Assembly (NCBI GenBank): GCA_934717185.1
Contig: CAKUYQ010000011.1
Span: 1-64,000 of the forward strand
DNA from: an uncultured Bacteroidales bacterium
Lineage (GTDB): Bacteria > Bacteroidota > Bacteroidia > Bacteroidales > UBA932
DNA length: 64,000 bases
Direction of reading: 5' to 3'
This document shows, in pieces, positions 44,681 to 52,489 of this stretch. How positions within the stretch are numbered: the first letter of the stretch is position 1; every line of letters starts with the position of its first letter. The notes below the pieces were generated by a model, which saw nothing but the letters and a program-made list of their open reading frames with translations, ran no database searches and was not told the DNA's origin. Both the position numbers and the translations under genes were made by a program.

Positions 44681-45469
44681 CTATTTGATTTTGCTTGATA
44701 AAGGGTATTTTACATTCTTGTACGAGCTTAGTCTCCCCTGCACACGACCCACCAATATGGGTGCCTCAAACAGCAATGGTATTTTGTTCAAATCATCCGT
44801 TACCCATATTGTCATCTCCTCCTCCCCCGTAAATACAGAGCCGGCAACCAACTTCACTGCAAACTTAAGAGTATTGAAAGTTCCAAGTTTCTGAATCTTC
44901 TTAACCTCTTTTCCCTGATAGATAAAATAGAAGTTATATACATCACTGTCTATGGCAAATGAGATAGGGATTCTCACATTCATTGTAACAGTGTTAAAAT
45001 CTATGCTTCTTACCCTATAGAAAAGGGAGACAAGATCGTATGTCTCACCTGTCCCCTTTAACATGGTATCTTTGGGTGTCCTGTCATATTTCTGGATCTT
45101 GGCATTTATCACATTATCTTGCGTATTAAAAAAAAATGTGTTCTGCATGTGATACTTACCCTCGTATGTATTTCTGTAGAAATAATAAGGCTTTACAGGT
45201 GTTTGTGTAAATTTGCTTTCAAAATGTTCCCTTACCTTAAAGAAGATATCATAGAACTTGAAAGTTCTTCCTTTTATAACGCTATGATAGTAACCGTCAC
45301 TGAACGACAGATTTGTAACAGCTTCACCGACATCTGTATTAATTGCGCCCCATTTATAATTCACGGTATATGTGAGACTCTCCCCAACCTTGTACGGAGG
45401 ATTGTCACTCTGCGCTGCAGATATCGCAGCCTGCAGAACAAACACAATGCATATAAAAAGACTCCTCAT
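44681..45469 (-). CDS. DUF3108 domain protein, exported
   Basis: From the ATG at 45469 the product is 262 residues and starts with a signal peptide (MRSLFICIVFVLQAAISAAQ). A longer frame, back to 45538, would overlap dnaB and put 23 polar residues before the signal. The mature part has the DUF3108 marks VGESLTYTVNYKWGAI near the start and EEMTIWVTDDLNKIPLLFEAPI in two parts at the end. The predicted fold is a beta-rich periplasmic or outer-membrane-facing protein; function unknown. It sits 22 bases after dnaB. Confidence 0.82.
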   Translation of the reverse strand: MRSLFICIVFVLQAAISAAQSDNPPYKVGESLTYTVNYKWGAINTDVGEAVTNLSFSDGYYHSVIKGRTFKFYDIFFKVREHFESKFTQTPVKPYYFYRNTYEGKYHMQNTFFFNTQDNVINAKIQKYDRTPKDTMLKGTGETYDLVSLFYRVRSIDFNTVTMNVRIPISFAIDSDVYNFYFIYQGKEVKKIQKLGTFNTLKFAVKLVAGSVFTGEEEMTIWVTDDLNKIPLLFEAPILVGRVQGRLSSYKNVKYPLSSKIK

Positions 45470-45491
45470 ATAAGAAAAAGTTTTGTTTATC

Positions 45492-47003
45492 TTAAAAATA
45501 GCTCTCCCCACCGGCAAACTCGTCATTACTGCCCCCAATATTCATCTGAGATCCAACCTCCTCCATACCACCGCCAAATGCCGAGTTCATATCCAATGCT
45601 CTGTCGTTCTCATCCACAAAACGCACCTCGGAAGCCCTGAACCTCATAGGAACCTCTGCTGTTGCACCGTTTCTGTGCTTTGCAATTATTATATCTGTAA
45701 GCCCCACCTGAGACGGATCCTCCGCCATACCGTAATAATCCGGTCTATGAATGAACATAACAATATCGGCATCCTGCTCTATGGCACCGGACTCTCTAAG
45801 GTCACTCAACTGCGGTTTTTTCGCCCCGCCTCTGGTCTCAACGGCACGGCTGAGCTGAGACAATGCTATAATAGGGATATTCAGCTCTTTGGCAATAGAT
45901 TTTAGGGAACGCGATATTGCAGATACCTCCTGCTCTCTCATCCCCTTAAGCTCCGGTGGACCTGCCATAAGCTGCAGATAGTCTATTATTATAAGTTTGA
46001 CACCGGCCGATGCAACAAGCCTTCTGGCTTTTGATCTGAACTCATAAATAGACAAAGAGGGGGTATCATCTATATACAACGGAGCTTGGGACAATTGGTT
46101 CAATCTCACATTAAGTTGCTCCCATTCGTACGGTTCCAACTTCTTTCCGCCTCTTATCTTATCTGAAGAGAGCCCCGTTTCACTTGTCATCAATCGTTTT
46201 ACAAGCTGAACTGCGGACATCTCCAACGAAAACACAGCTACCGGTACTTTATGGTCTACCGTCATATTTCTGGCCATTGTAAGCACAAAAGCAGTCTTAC
46301 CCATAGCCGGTCTGGCTGCAATGATTATCAAATCAGATGGCTGCCATCCGTAAGTAATGCTATCTATTCCTGTATAGCCGCTTGGCACGCCGCTAAGGCC
46401 ATCCTCCCTGTCCTGAATACTCTCAAGTTCTGTAATTGCCTCACTCAATACATCCTGAACGCTTTGGGTCTCCCTCTTCATATTCCTGTCTGCCAAGTTG
46501 AATATCTTCTGCTGCGTGGAATCCAACAGATCATCTACAGGAATGGAGTCATCGAATGAATCTCTCTGAACCTCGTAAGAGATGGATATAAGCTCTCTCT
46601 GTATATACTTTTGAACAAGCACCTTTGTATGATACTCCAAATGTGCGGCCGCTCCTATCTTCATGCTCAACTGAGACAGATAATATGGCCCGCCTATCTC
46701 CTCAAGGTCATCTGTCTTTTTAAGCTCCTGCGCAACGGTGAATATATCTATTGGAGCATGTTGCAACGCCAAAGAACTTATAGCCTTAAATATTTTTCTG
46801 TTGGCCTCCTTATAGAAACACTCCGGAATAAGAATATCCAATACATCTGCAACAGAATTAGGTTCAAGAAGCAATGCTCCTAAAACGGCCTCCTCAATAT
46901 CTATAGCCTGAGGCGGTTTTTTTCCGCTTTCAAGCCCAACCGCCTCTACATTTTTTATTGGGTCTGAGGATTTTCTTCCTCTTGAAGATACAGTCTTTGC
47001 CAT
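45492..47003 (-). CDS. dnaB: Replicative DNA helicase DnaB
   Basis: DnaB is the hexameric helicase that unwinds DNA at the replication fork. The 503-residue protein has the N-terminal DnaB domain (AIDIEEAVLGALLLEP), the RecA-like ATPase with Walker A AARPAMGKTAF (about residue 230), IIIDYLQLM as Walker B and HRNGATAEVPMRF near the end. The last 30 residues are Gly-rich and variable. It heads the minus-strand run that continues through the rnf genes. Confidence 0.97.
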   Translation of the reverse strand: MAKTVSSRGRKSSDPIKNVEAVGLESGKKPPQAIDIEEAVLGALLLEPNSVADVLDILIPECFYKEANRKIFKAISSLALQHAPIDIFTVAQELKKTDDLEEIGGPYYLSQLSMKIGAAAHLEYHTKVLVQKYIQRELISISYEVQRDSFDDSIPVDDLLDSTQQKIFNLADRNMKRETQSVQDVLSEAITELESIQDREDGLSGVPSGYTGIDSITYGWQPSDLIIIAARPAMGKTAFVLTMARNMTVDHKVPVAVFSLEMSAVQLVKRLMTSETGLSSDKIRGGKKLEPYEWEQLNVRLNQLSQAPLYIDDTPSLSIYEFRSKARRLVASAGVKLIIIDYLQLMAGPPELKGMREQEVSAISRSLKSIAKELNIPIIALSQLSRAVETRGGAKKPQLSDLRESGAIEQDADIVMFIHRPDYYGMAEDPSQVGLTDIIIAKHRNGATAEVPMRFRASEVRFVDENDRALDMNSAFGGGMEEVGSQMNIGGSNDEFAGGESYF

Positions 47004-47038
47004 ATACTAATATTTATTTGTCCGCAGGCTAAGGTAGA

Positions 47039-47072
47039 CAAACTTAAACAACAATAATTATTTATTTATAAA
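47039..47072 (-). promoter_or_regulatory. Probable dnaB promoter
   Basis: On the minus strand TAAGTTTG (47046-47039) matches the -7 consensus, and TTTA (47072-47069), one base off TTTG, lies 22 bases upstream. The leader to the dnaB ATG would be about 30 bases. A TTATCAACA, one base off the DnaA box TTATCCACA, lies at 47078-47086. Confidence 0.45.
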
Positions 47073-47106
47073 CGGCATTATCAACAGGTTATTGACACGG
47101 CAACTG

Positions 47107-48318
47107 CTATAGTTTATCTAATGCCTTAATTATTAAATCAATGGATAATTTAACTTCATCAAAGCTTATGCACAATGGTGGTGCAATTCTAAACGATGTA
47201 GGCTGAAACAGAAACCAGTCTGTAAGCACCCCCTCTTCTAACAGTCTATACAAAATATCATGCGCAGCGCTCTCATCTTTAAGATCCACCGCTATGAGCA
47301 GACCCAACGAGCGTATCTCTTTAACTCTTGGATGCGCAGACAGAGCTTCAACATACATTCTGTTCTTCTCCCCCACCTCCTCTATCCATCTCTCCCGCAA
47401 CAGTATTTTAAGAGATGCCAATGCAGCCGCACATGAGACAGGGTGGCCGCCGAATGTGGTGATGTGTCCCAACGGTGGGTTGCTCTGCCATGCATTCATC
47501 AGCTCCTTTGATGCTGCAAATGCCCCCAAAGGCATCCCCCCGCCAAGAGCCTTGGCCATAGTCAATATGTCGGGAACTACATTATAATGTTCAAAAGCAA
47601 ACATCTTTCCCGTCCTTCCAAAACCTGTTTGGATCTCATCAAAGATAAGAAGTGCGCCAACCTCACTACACCTGTTGCGCAACGCTGCCATAAACTCCTT
47701 GGTAGCAACCTGCACCCCCCCCTCACCTTGCACCGGCTCTATAAGGACACATGCCGTTTTTTCAGTTATCCCCCGCAATCCATCAATAGAATTGAAATCC
47801 AAATACTTAACATTAGGCAAAAGCGGTTGAAAAGCAGATTTGAAAGCGGCATCGCTCATCATGCTCAAAGCTCCATGCGACGACCCGTGATAGGCATGCT
47901 TGAAACTTATCATCTCACCTCTTCCTGTTACCCTCTTTGCCAATTTGAGCGCCCCCTCGTTTGCCTCACTGCCCGAATTCACATAGTAGATATTGTTGAG
48001 TTCCCTTGGCAGAACAGATGTAAGAAGCTCTGCATGAAGTACCTGAGGAGACTCTATCATCTCCCCGTAAACCATTATATGGGTATATTTCTCCGCCTGC
48101 GCCTTTATAGCATCAACAACCTCTCTGTTGCAATGCCCAACGTTGCTTACAGACACACCCGAAATAAGATCCATTATGGGTTTTTCTGTTCCGTCATCGT
48201 TAACAGAATATAAAAAAACACCCTCGGCCCTCTTGATATTTACCCCAAGCGGTGCCGAAGATGTTTGTGCGACACGATTAAAGAACAGATCCCTTAAAAT
48301 ATAAGGTCTCTCTTGCAT
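47107..48318 (-). CDS. Class III pyridoxal-phosphate aminotransferase
   Basis: This 403-residue enzyme is a class III (fold I) aminotransferase of the acetylornithine/4-aminobutyrate group. [55 protein letters not shown] in two parts, and the PLP-binding Lys in [14 protein letters not shown] are all present. Substrate specificity cannot be read from the motifs; there is no arginine-biosynthesis neighbour. It lies 12 bases after the zinc ribbon gene, at the end of a six-gene minus-strand operon. Confidence 0.88.
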   Translation of the reverse strand: MQERPYILRDLFFNRVAQTSSAPLGVNIKRAEGVFLYSVNDDGTEKPIMDLISGVSVSNVGHCNREVVDAIKAQAEKYTHIMVYGEMIESPQVLHAELLTSVLPRELNNIYYVNSGSEANEGALKLAKRVTGRGEMISFKHAYHGSSHGALSMMSDAAFKSAFQPLLPNVKYLDFNSIDGLRGITEKTACVLIEPVQGEGGVQVATKEFMAALRNRCSEVGALLIFDEIQTGFGRTGKMFAFEHYNVVPDILTMAKALGGGMPLGAFAASKELMNAWQSNPPLGHITTFGGHPVSCAAALASLKILLRERWIEEVGEKNRMYVEALSAHPRVKEIRSLGLLIAVDLKDESAAHDILYRLLEEGVLTDWFLFQPTSFRIAPPLCISFDEVKLSIDLIIKALDKL

Positions 48319-48330
48319 AAAATCTATATA

Positions 48331-49155
48331 TTACTCCTGCTCGTTTTCAAATTCAGAGCTTACCAAGATCCTTCCGCAATACTCACAAACAATTATCTTC
48401 TTGCTGAGGGAAATATCCATCTGTCTCTGAGGAGGTATCTTATTAAAGCAACCGCCACACGCACCACGTTTTACAGTAACAACCGCCATCTTGTTTCTGG
48501 CATTGTTCCTTACCTTTTTATATGCATTAAGCAATCTTGGCTCAATCTGCTCGGAAAGTTCTTCCTCCTTCTTAAGCAGAGCCTCCTCCTCCTTCTTAGT
48601 CTCCTCTATAATTGTCTCAAGTTCATTCTTCTTGTTTACAAGATCCTCCTCTCTGCCTTTGAGAGTCTGCTGTGTCTGTGCAAGAAGCTGTTTCTTCTCT
48701 GCGAGACTCTTTGTTCCATCCTTTATCTTCTTCTCGCAAAGTTCAACCTCAAGACCCTGGAACTCAATCTCTTTTGTCAAAGAATCAAACTCTCTGTTAT
48801 TTTTAACATTTTCACGTTGAGACTCATACTTCTCTATAAGTGCCTTCCCGGACACAATATCATGTTTCTTCTGTGTAATAAATGCCTCAGTATCCTTTAT
48901 CTCCTTCTGAAGGTTCATGCATCTGGTCTGCAACCCCTGTATATCGTCCTCTAGATCCTGAACCTCTAAAGGAAGCTCGCCTCTCAAAAGATAAATCTTG
49001 TCTATCTTGGAATCTACCTGCTGAAGTTTGTAAAGATTTCTAAGCTTTACCTCCATGCTCACCTCGTTATCCAAATTCTTGGCAATCTGCAACGAAGCAA
49101 AAGTTTCGCCTCCATCCGGAGTGACAACTGTGTTAGTCTTTTTACCTGTAGCCAT
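48331..49155 (-). CDS. Coiled-coil protein with C4-type zinc ribbon
   Basis: This 274-residue protein has a long coiled coil (about residues 40-215, rich in Glu, Lys and Leu) followed by a C-terminal zinc ribbon: CGGCFNKIPPQRQ and CEYCGRIL supply four cysteines. It belongs to the CT398/HP0958-like family. HP0958 relatives act as RNA or protein chaperones in other phyla, but no role is set for Bacteroidota. It is eight to nine bases after the Nif3-like gene and probably cotranscribed. Confidence 0.88.
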   Translation of the reverse strand: MATGKKTNTVVTPDGGETFASLQIAKNLDNEVSMEVKLRNLYKLQQVDSKIDKIYLLRGELPLEVQDLEDDIQGLQTRCMNLQKEIKDTEAFITQKKHDIVSGKALIEKYESQRENVKNNREFDSLTKEIEFQGLEVELCEKKIKDGTKSLAEKKQLLAQTQQTLKGREEDLVNKKNELETIIEETKKEEEALLKKEEELSEQIEPRLLNAYKKVRNNARNKMAVVTVKRGACGGCFNKIPPQRQMDISLSKKIIVCEYCGRILVSSEFENEQE

Positions 49156-49164
49156 AATGCAGCT

Positions 49165-49932
49165 TTAATAGTAATATATTGGATTATTATTTTTTTCAGT
49201 TACGTAAACCGCAAAGTTAGCAAAATTTTCAGAAACTACGTTTTTTATAAAATTTACCACGTCAACTTCGCTCTCATAATGTCCTATATCTAATAACATA
49301 AACCCATCCTCCGGGTAAAAGTTATGGTATCCCAAATCCCCCGTAATATATGCCTGAGCTCCCGCTTCAATCGCATCCGGGATAAAATCCCTGCCGGCAC
49401 CTCCACATACAGCCACCCTGCTCACAGGGGTATCCAAAAGTCTGCTTGTCCTCAACGACTTTACACCAAAAAGCTCCTTTACTCCAAGGATAAATTTCTT
49501 AGGCTCAACCGGCTCTTTAAGTACCCCCACTAGCCCAAAACCATCACGCGAGAGAACATTGCAATCATCAAGCCCCAATCTTTCTGCCATAAGCCTGCTC
49601 ACACCACTCTCCGCCTTGTCCAAGTTGGTGTGTGCGGAATACAGCACTATCCCGTTCTTTATAAGTTTTGTTATAATCTTCCCGACAAAATTGTTTGGTA
49701 TGATACTCTTTACCCCTCTGAAAATAAGAGGGTGATGCGTTATAATCAAATTAGCCCCTTTTGCTATAGCCTCATCAACAAGCTCCAAAGTACAATCAAG
49801 CCCTACAACAGCTGCCGTAGATATGCAATTTGGATCTCCCACCAAAAATCCACTGTTATCCCACCCCTCCTGAGTGTTTTTGGGAGCTATAAGTTCCAAA
49901 GGCTCAACTATCTGTTTACAAGTATATTCCAT
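49165..49932 (-). CDS. Nif3-like dinuclear metal-center protein
   Basis: This 255-residue protein has the NIF3/YbgI signature: GWDNSGFLVGD near the start, ITHHPLIFRGVKSI with the metal-binding His pair, SAHTNLDKAESGVS, and GHYESE near the end supplying His and Glu. It forms a toroid hexamer with two metal ions per subunit in known structures; GTP cyclohydrolase-like or hydrolase roles have been proposed without proof. It lacks the PII-like insertion of about 110 residues found in many homologues. Confidence 0.92.
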   Translation of the reverse strand: MEYTCKQIVEPLELIAPKNTQEGWDNSGFLVGDPNCISTAAVVGLDCTLELVDEAIAKGANLIITHHPLIFRGVKSIIPNNFVGKIITKLIKNGIVLYSAHTNLDKAESGVSRLMAERLGLDDCNVLSRDGFGLVGVLKEPVEPKKFILGVKELFGVKSLRTSRLLDTPVSRVAVCGGAGRDFIPDAIEAGAQAYITGDLGYHNFYPEDGFMLLDIGHYESEVDVVNFIKNVVSENFANFAVYVTEKNNNPIYYY

Positions 49933-49941
49933 TATATAAAT

Positions 49942-50283
49942 CTATCTCAAAGAATCTTCAATATTTTTCAACATCTGCCTTATTGCAACCAGCCGCCTCA
50001 ATGCCTCAGCCCTTCTGTCCTTAACATCACCACTCCTCTTAATTGACATTGCCGCAGAATCCAATTTCATCCCCCTCACCTTCACCAAATTGTGCATTCT
50101 CATAAAAGTATTGTACTCCTGCGGAGAGAAGAGTCTGTTCCCCTTTTTATTTCTCTTTGGATTAAAAAGTTCAGGAAACTTGTCAGACCAAAAGCGCACC
50201 AAAGAGAGACTCTCCCCTATACTATCGGCAACCTCCCCCATAGTATAGTACAACTTTCCACTATTAATCTCATCCTGCTTCAT
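49942..50283 (-). CDS. MerR family transcriptional regulator
   Basis: This 113-residue protein begins with a winged helix of the MerR type: YYTMGEVADSIGESLSLVRFWSDKFPELF is the helix-turn-helix (in two parts around GESLS), followed by NPKRNKKGNRLFSPQEY. A short helical C-terminus without effector domain follows. An ATG at 50283 is preferred over a TTG nine bases earlier. It is coded nine bases upstream of the Nif3-like gene and 27 bases after an M23 peptidase gene. Its targets are unknown. Confidence 0.9.
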   Translation of the reverse strand: MKQDEINSGKLYYTMGEVADSIGESLSLVRFWSDKFPELFNPKRNKKGNRLFSPQEYNTFMRMHNLVKVRGMKLDSAAMSIKRSGDVKDRRAEALRRLVAIRQMLKNIEDSLR

Positions 50284-50310
50284 AATCTGCAAGTCAAAAG
50301 TTCCTTTAAA

Positions 50311-51267
50311 TCAATCCAACGACTGGCCCGTATTTGCCGTCTTTATCATAAGCTCCATATTCATCTTTGGAGACATGCTCGAATAAAAATAGTATACAGG
50401 ATCCATATTTTCCCCATCCTTCAATACCTCATAATGCAAGTGCGGCCCAAAAGACATTCCGGTAACCCCAACCCTTGCAATAGCATCCCCTAACTTTACA
50501 CTTTGGCCCTGTCTCACAAGTATATCGCCAAGATACATATATTTTGTAACATACCCGTTTCCATGATTTATCACAACAGTATTGCCGGTACCTTTTGAGG
50601 CTCTGCTCGTAGAGACGACCGTTCCGTTTGCCGGGGCAATCACCTCTGTCCCCGCATTTGCCAAAAGGTCTATCCCGGTATGTTTTACCACCGTTTTAAA
50701 GAAAGGATTAATCTTATTCCCTACAGATGCTCCCGTTTGGTTAATCTTAAAATTCCTTATAGGAACTATAGAGGGAATGAACAGCTGTTTGCCACCCATT
50801 GAAGCAAAAGCGCTGTCGATAACCCTAAAATTACCGCTGATTGCATCCGCTTCTTTCTGCAAAAACATCAATCTCTCGGCCGTAAATTCAATAATTCTGT
50901 CGTTATCTGTGGTATCTATCTGTGAGAAAAACGGGTTTTCCCCATACGAATTACCAAGGTCCAGCGGCTCCGAATCAAACAGATCCCGGTATATCTCCTT
51001 ATCCTTATTTCTAAGGTTTTCCACACTGCTTTCAAGAATCTTCAATTTATCGGACATCTTGGCTAGCTCCTGCTCGAGCATTCTGTTCTCCCTTGATATC
51101 TCCCTCTCTCTCTCCGTACTATAGACAACAGATATGATAAAATAGTAGAGCAGGGCCAGCAAAATACTCATAATAAAATATTTGAGAATCCTTTTAACCC
51201 ACCCCTTTAGTCCTATTTTATCCTCAACAAACTTTAAAGTCTCTCTGTTGAACCTGTATTTGCCCAT
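50311..51267 (-). CDS. M23 metallopeptidase, membrane anchored (second of a pair)
   Basis: The 318-residue protein starts MGKYRFNRETLKF, has one membrane segment at about residues 25-50, a coiled coil at about 50-95 and a C-terminal M23 (LytM) domain. HTGIDLLANAGTEV and GPHLHYEV give the complete H-x3-D and HxH zinc site. It most likely cuts or binds peptidoglycan in the periplasm. The ATG at 51267 leaves 10 bases after the upstream paralogue. The layout is that of MepM/DipM-like proteins. Confidence 0.92.
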   Translation of the reverse strand: MGKYRFNRETLKFVEDKIGLKGWVKRILKYFIMSILLALLYYFIISVVYSTEREREISRENRMLEQELAKMSDKLKILESSVENLRNKDKEIYRDLFDSEPLDLGNSYGENPFFSQIDTTDNDRIIEFTAERLMFLQKEADAISGNFRVIDSAFASMGGKQLFIPSIVPIRNFKINQTGASVGNKINPFFKTVVKHTGIDLLANAGTEVIAPANGTVVSTSRASKGTGNTVVINHGNGYVTKYMYLGDILVRQGQSVKLGDAIARVGVTGMSFGPHLHYEVLKDGENMDPVYYFYSSMSPKMNMELMIKTANTGQSLD

Positions 51268-51277
51268 TAAATAAAAG

Positions 51278-52249
51278 CTATCTCCCGGCAAGAGGTTTAC
51301 CGGATTTTATCATTGCCCTGTACTCCTCACCTCTAACCTCATTTGAAAAATAATTTACAGGATTAACCCTGTTGTTTCTGTAGATGACCTCGTAATGAAG
51401 ATGAGCACCGCTGCTTTTCCCGGAATTACCCATATTTGCTATAAGTTCTCCCCTCTCGACCAATTGCCCCTCCCTTACCAATACCTTACTCAGATGGGCG
51501 TATCTGGTCTTGTATCCAAAGCCATGATCAATCACAACAGAATTGCCGTAACCGAAAAAGTTGTAGCTCACATCAACAACCTTTCCGTTACCGGTAGCAT
51601 AGATAGGCTCACCTATCTTTCCGCTAAGATCCAAGCCGCTATGCATGGTAAGGGTCTTTGAAAACGGATCCCTTCTATACCCAAAAGAGCTTGAATATCT
51701 CACCCTGTCCAAAGCCACAGGCGGTATTGCCGGAACAGAGAGTGCCATATCCCCACTTCGTTTTGCAAAATAGGAGACATCATCGTACGACTTGGACTGT
51801 ACAAATGCCTTTTTATAGAGTATATCCATATTCATCTCCGCGTCTTTAAGCAACTTCAAACTGCGGTAATCATCTAAATAGGCATACCTGTCCACACCAC
51901 CAAAACCGGCATTTCTCACATCCGCACTTATCTCCTCCATACCGAAAACGGGGCGATATATATTATTGTCTCTTAGTTCAAGTTCTGTAAGTATCTGAAA
52001 ATTCTTCTCCAATCTGTTGTTAAGCAGATCTATCTTTGAATGCAACTCTGCAGACTCCCTCTTAAGTTTGGCCGTCTTTGGCGTATCGTAACCAAAATAG
52101 CATGTGTACAGAGCATAATAAACCGAAAAAGCAGCAAGACTGAGAAGAAAAAGCACAAAACCCTTGGAAACTCTTTTCAGGAGCGGAATCCTGTGAATCT
52201 CATATGACAAGGTTTCTGCATTGAACTCATATCTTTTCTTTCTGAACAT
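51278..52249 (-). CDS. M23 metallopeptidase, membrane anchored (first of a pair)
   Basis: This 323-residue paralogue of the next gene starts MFRKKRYEFNAETLSYE, the same kind of short basic and YxFN lead, then has a membrane segment (FVLFLLSLAAFSVYYALY), a coiled coil and a C-terminal M23 domain. Zinc motifs HSGLDLSGKIGEPI and GAHLHYEV are complete. It is the first gene of the minus-strand operon and is divergent from alaS. Tandem duplication followed by specialisation is likely. Confidence 0.92.
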   Translation of the reverse strand: MFRKKRYEFNAETLSYEIHRIPLLKRVSKGFVLFLLSLAAFSVYYALYTCYFGYDTPKTAKLKRESAELHSKIDLLNNRLEKNFQILTELELRDNNIYRPVFGMEEISADVRNAGFGGVDRYAYLDDYRSLKLLKDAEMNMDILYKKAFVQSKSYDDVSYFAKRSGDMALSVPAIPPVALDRVRYSSSFGYRRDPFSKTLTMHSGLDLSGKIGEPIYATGNGKVVDVSYNFFGYGNSVVIDHGFGYKTRYAHLSKVLVREGQLVERGELIANMGNSGKSSGAHLHYEVIYRNNRVNPVNYFSNEVRGEEYRAMIKSGKPLAGR

Positions 52250-52271
52250 TCTATTTTCTCTTTTATCCGCG

Positions 52272-52310
52272 CAAAAATAATAAATAAAAAAATAAAAAAG
52301 ACTATTTTTG
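52272..52310. promoter_or_regulatory. Back-to-back -7 elements for the M23 operon and alaS
   Basis: TATTTTTG on the minus strand (52279-52272) and TATTTTTG on the plus strand (52303-52310) are matching -7 elements within a GCGCAAAAATA...TATTTTTGCACC inverted repeat. The plus-strand start would give alaS a leader of about 170 bases. Confidence 0.5.
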
Positions 52311-52320
52311 CACCTTAGTA

Positions 52321-52459
52321 AGCGTTAAAAAATAAGTTGGTAAAGATTTAGCAGTATTTTTAAGAAAAGAAATATAGACCGAAAAGACAATTAAAGATTA
52401 CCAAGTTATTTTTTTAAGATTACTATTATAGCGTTAATAGATTAGCTGGTAAAAAAGAT
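52321..52459 (+). repeat. Direct and inverted repeats in the alaS leader
   Basis: AGCGTTAAAAAATAAGTTGG (52321-52340) and the related AGCGTTAATAGATTAGCTGG (52430-52449) are direct copies, matching in 20 of 24 bases to the TAAA that follows. Between them TTACCAAGTTATTTTTTT (52398-52415) is an inverted copy that can pair with either. The 240-base gap has no gene. Confidence 0.6.
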
Positions 52460-52489
52460 AAGTGATACACAGAATAACTATCAGAGAAT

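Noticed and set aside
45470..45538. Longer DUF3108 start overlapping dnaB
   Set aside because: It would put 23 polar residues before a clear signal peptide.
51278..51291. Overlap of the two M23 genes
   Set aside because: It depends on a TTG start; an ATG at 51267 fits the YRFN lead shared with the paralogue and leaves a 10-base gap.
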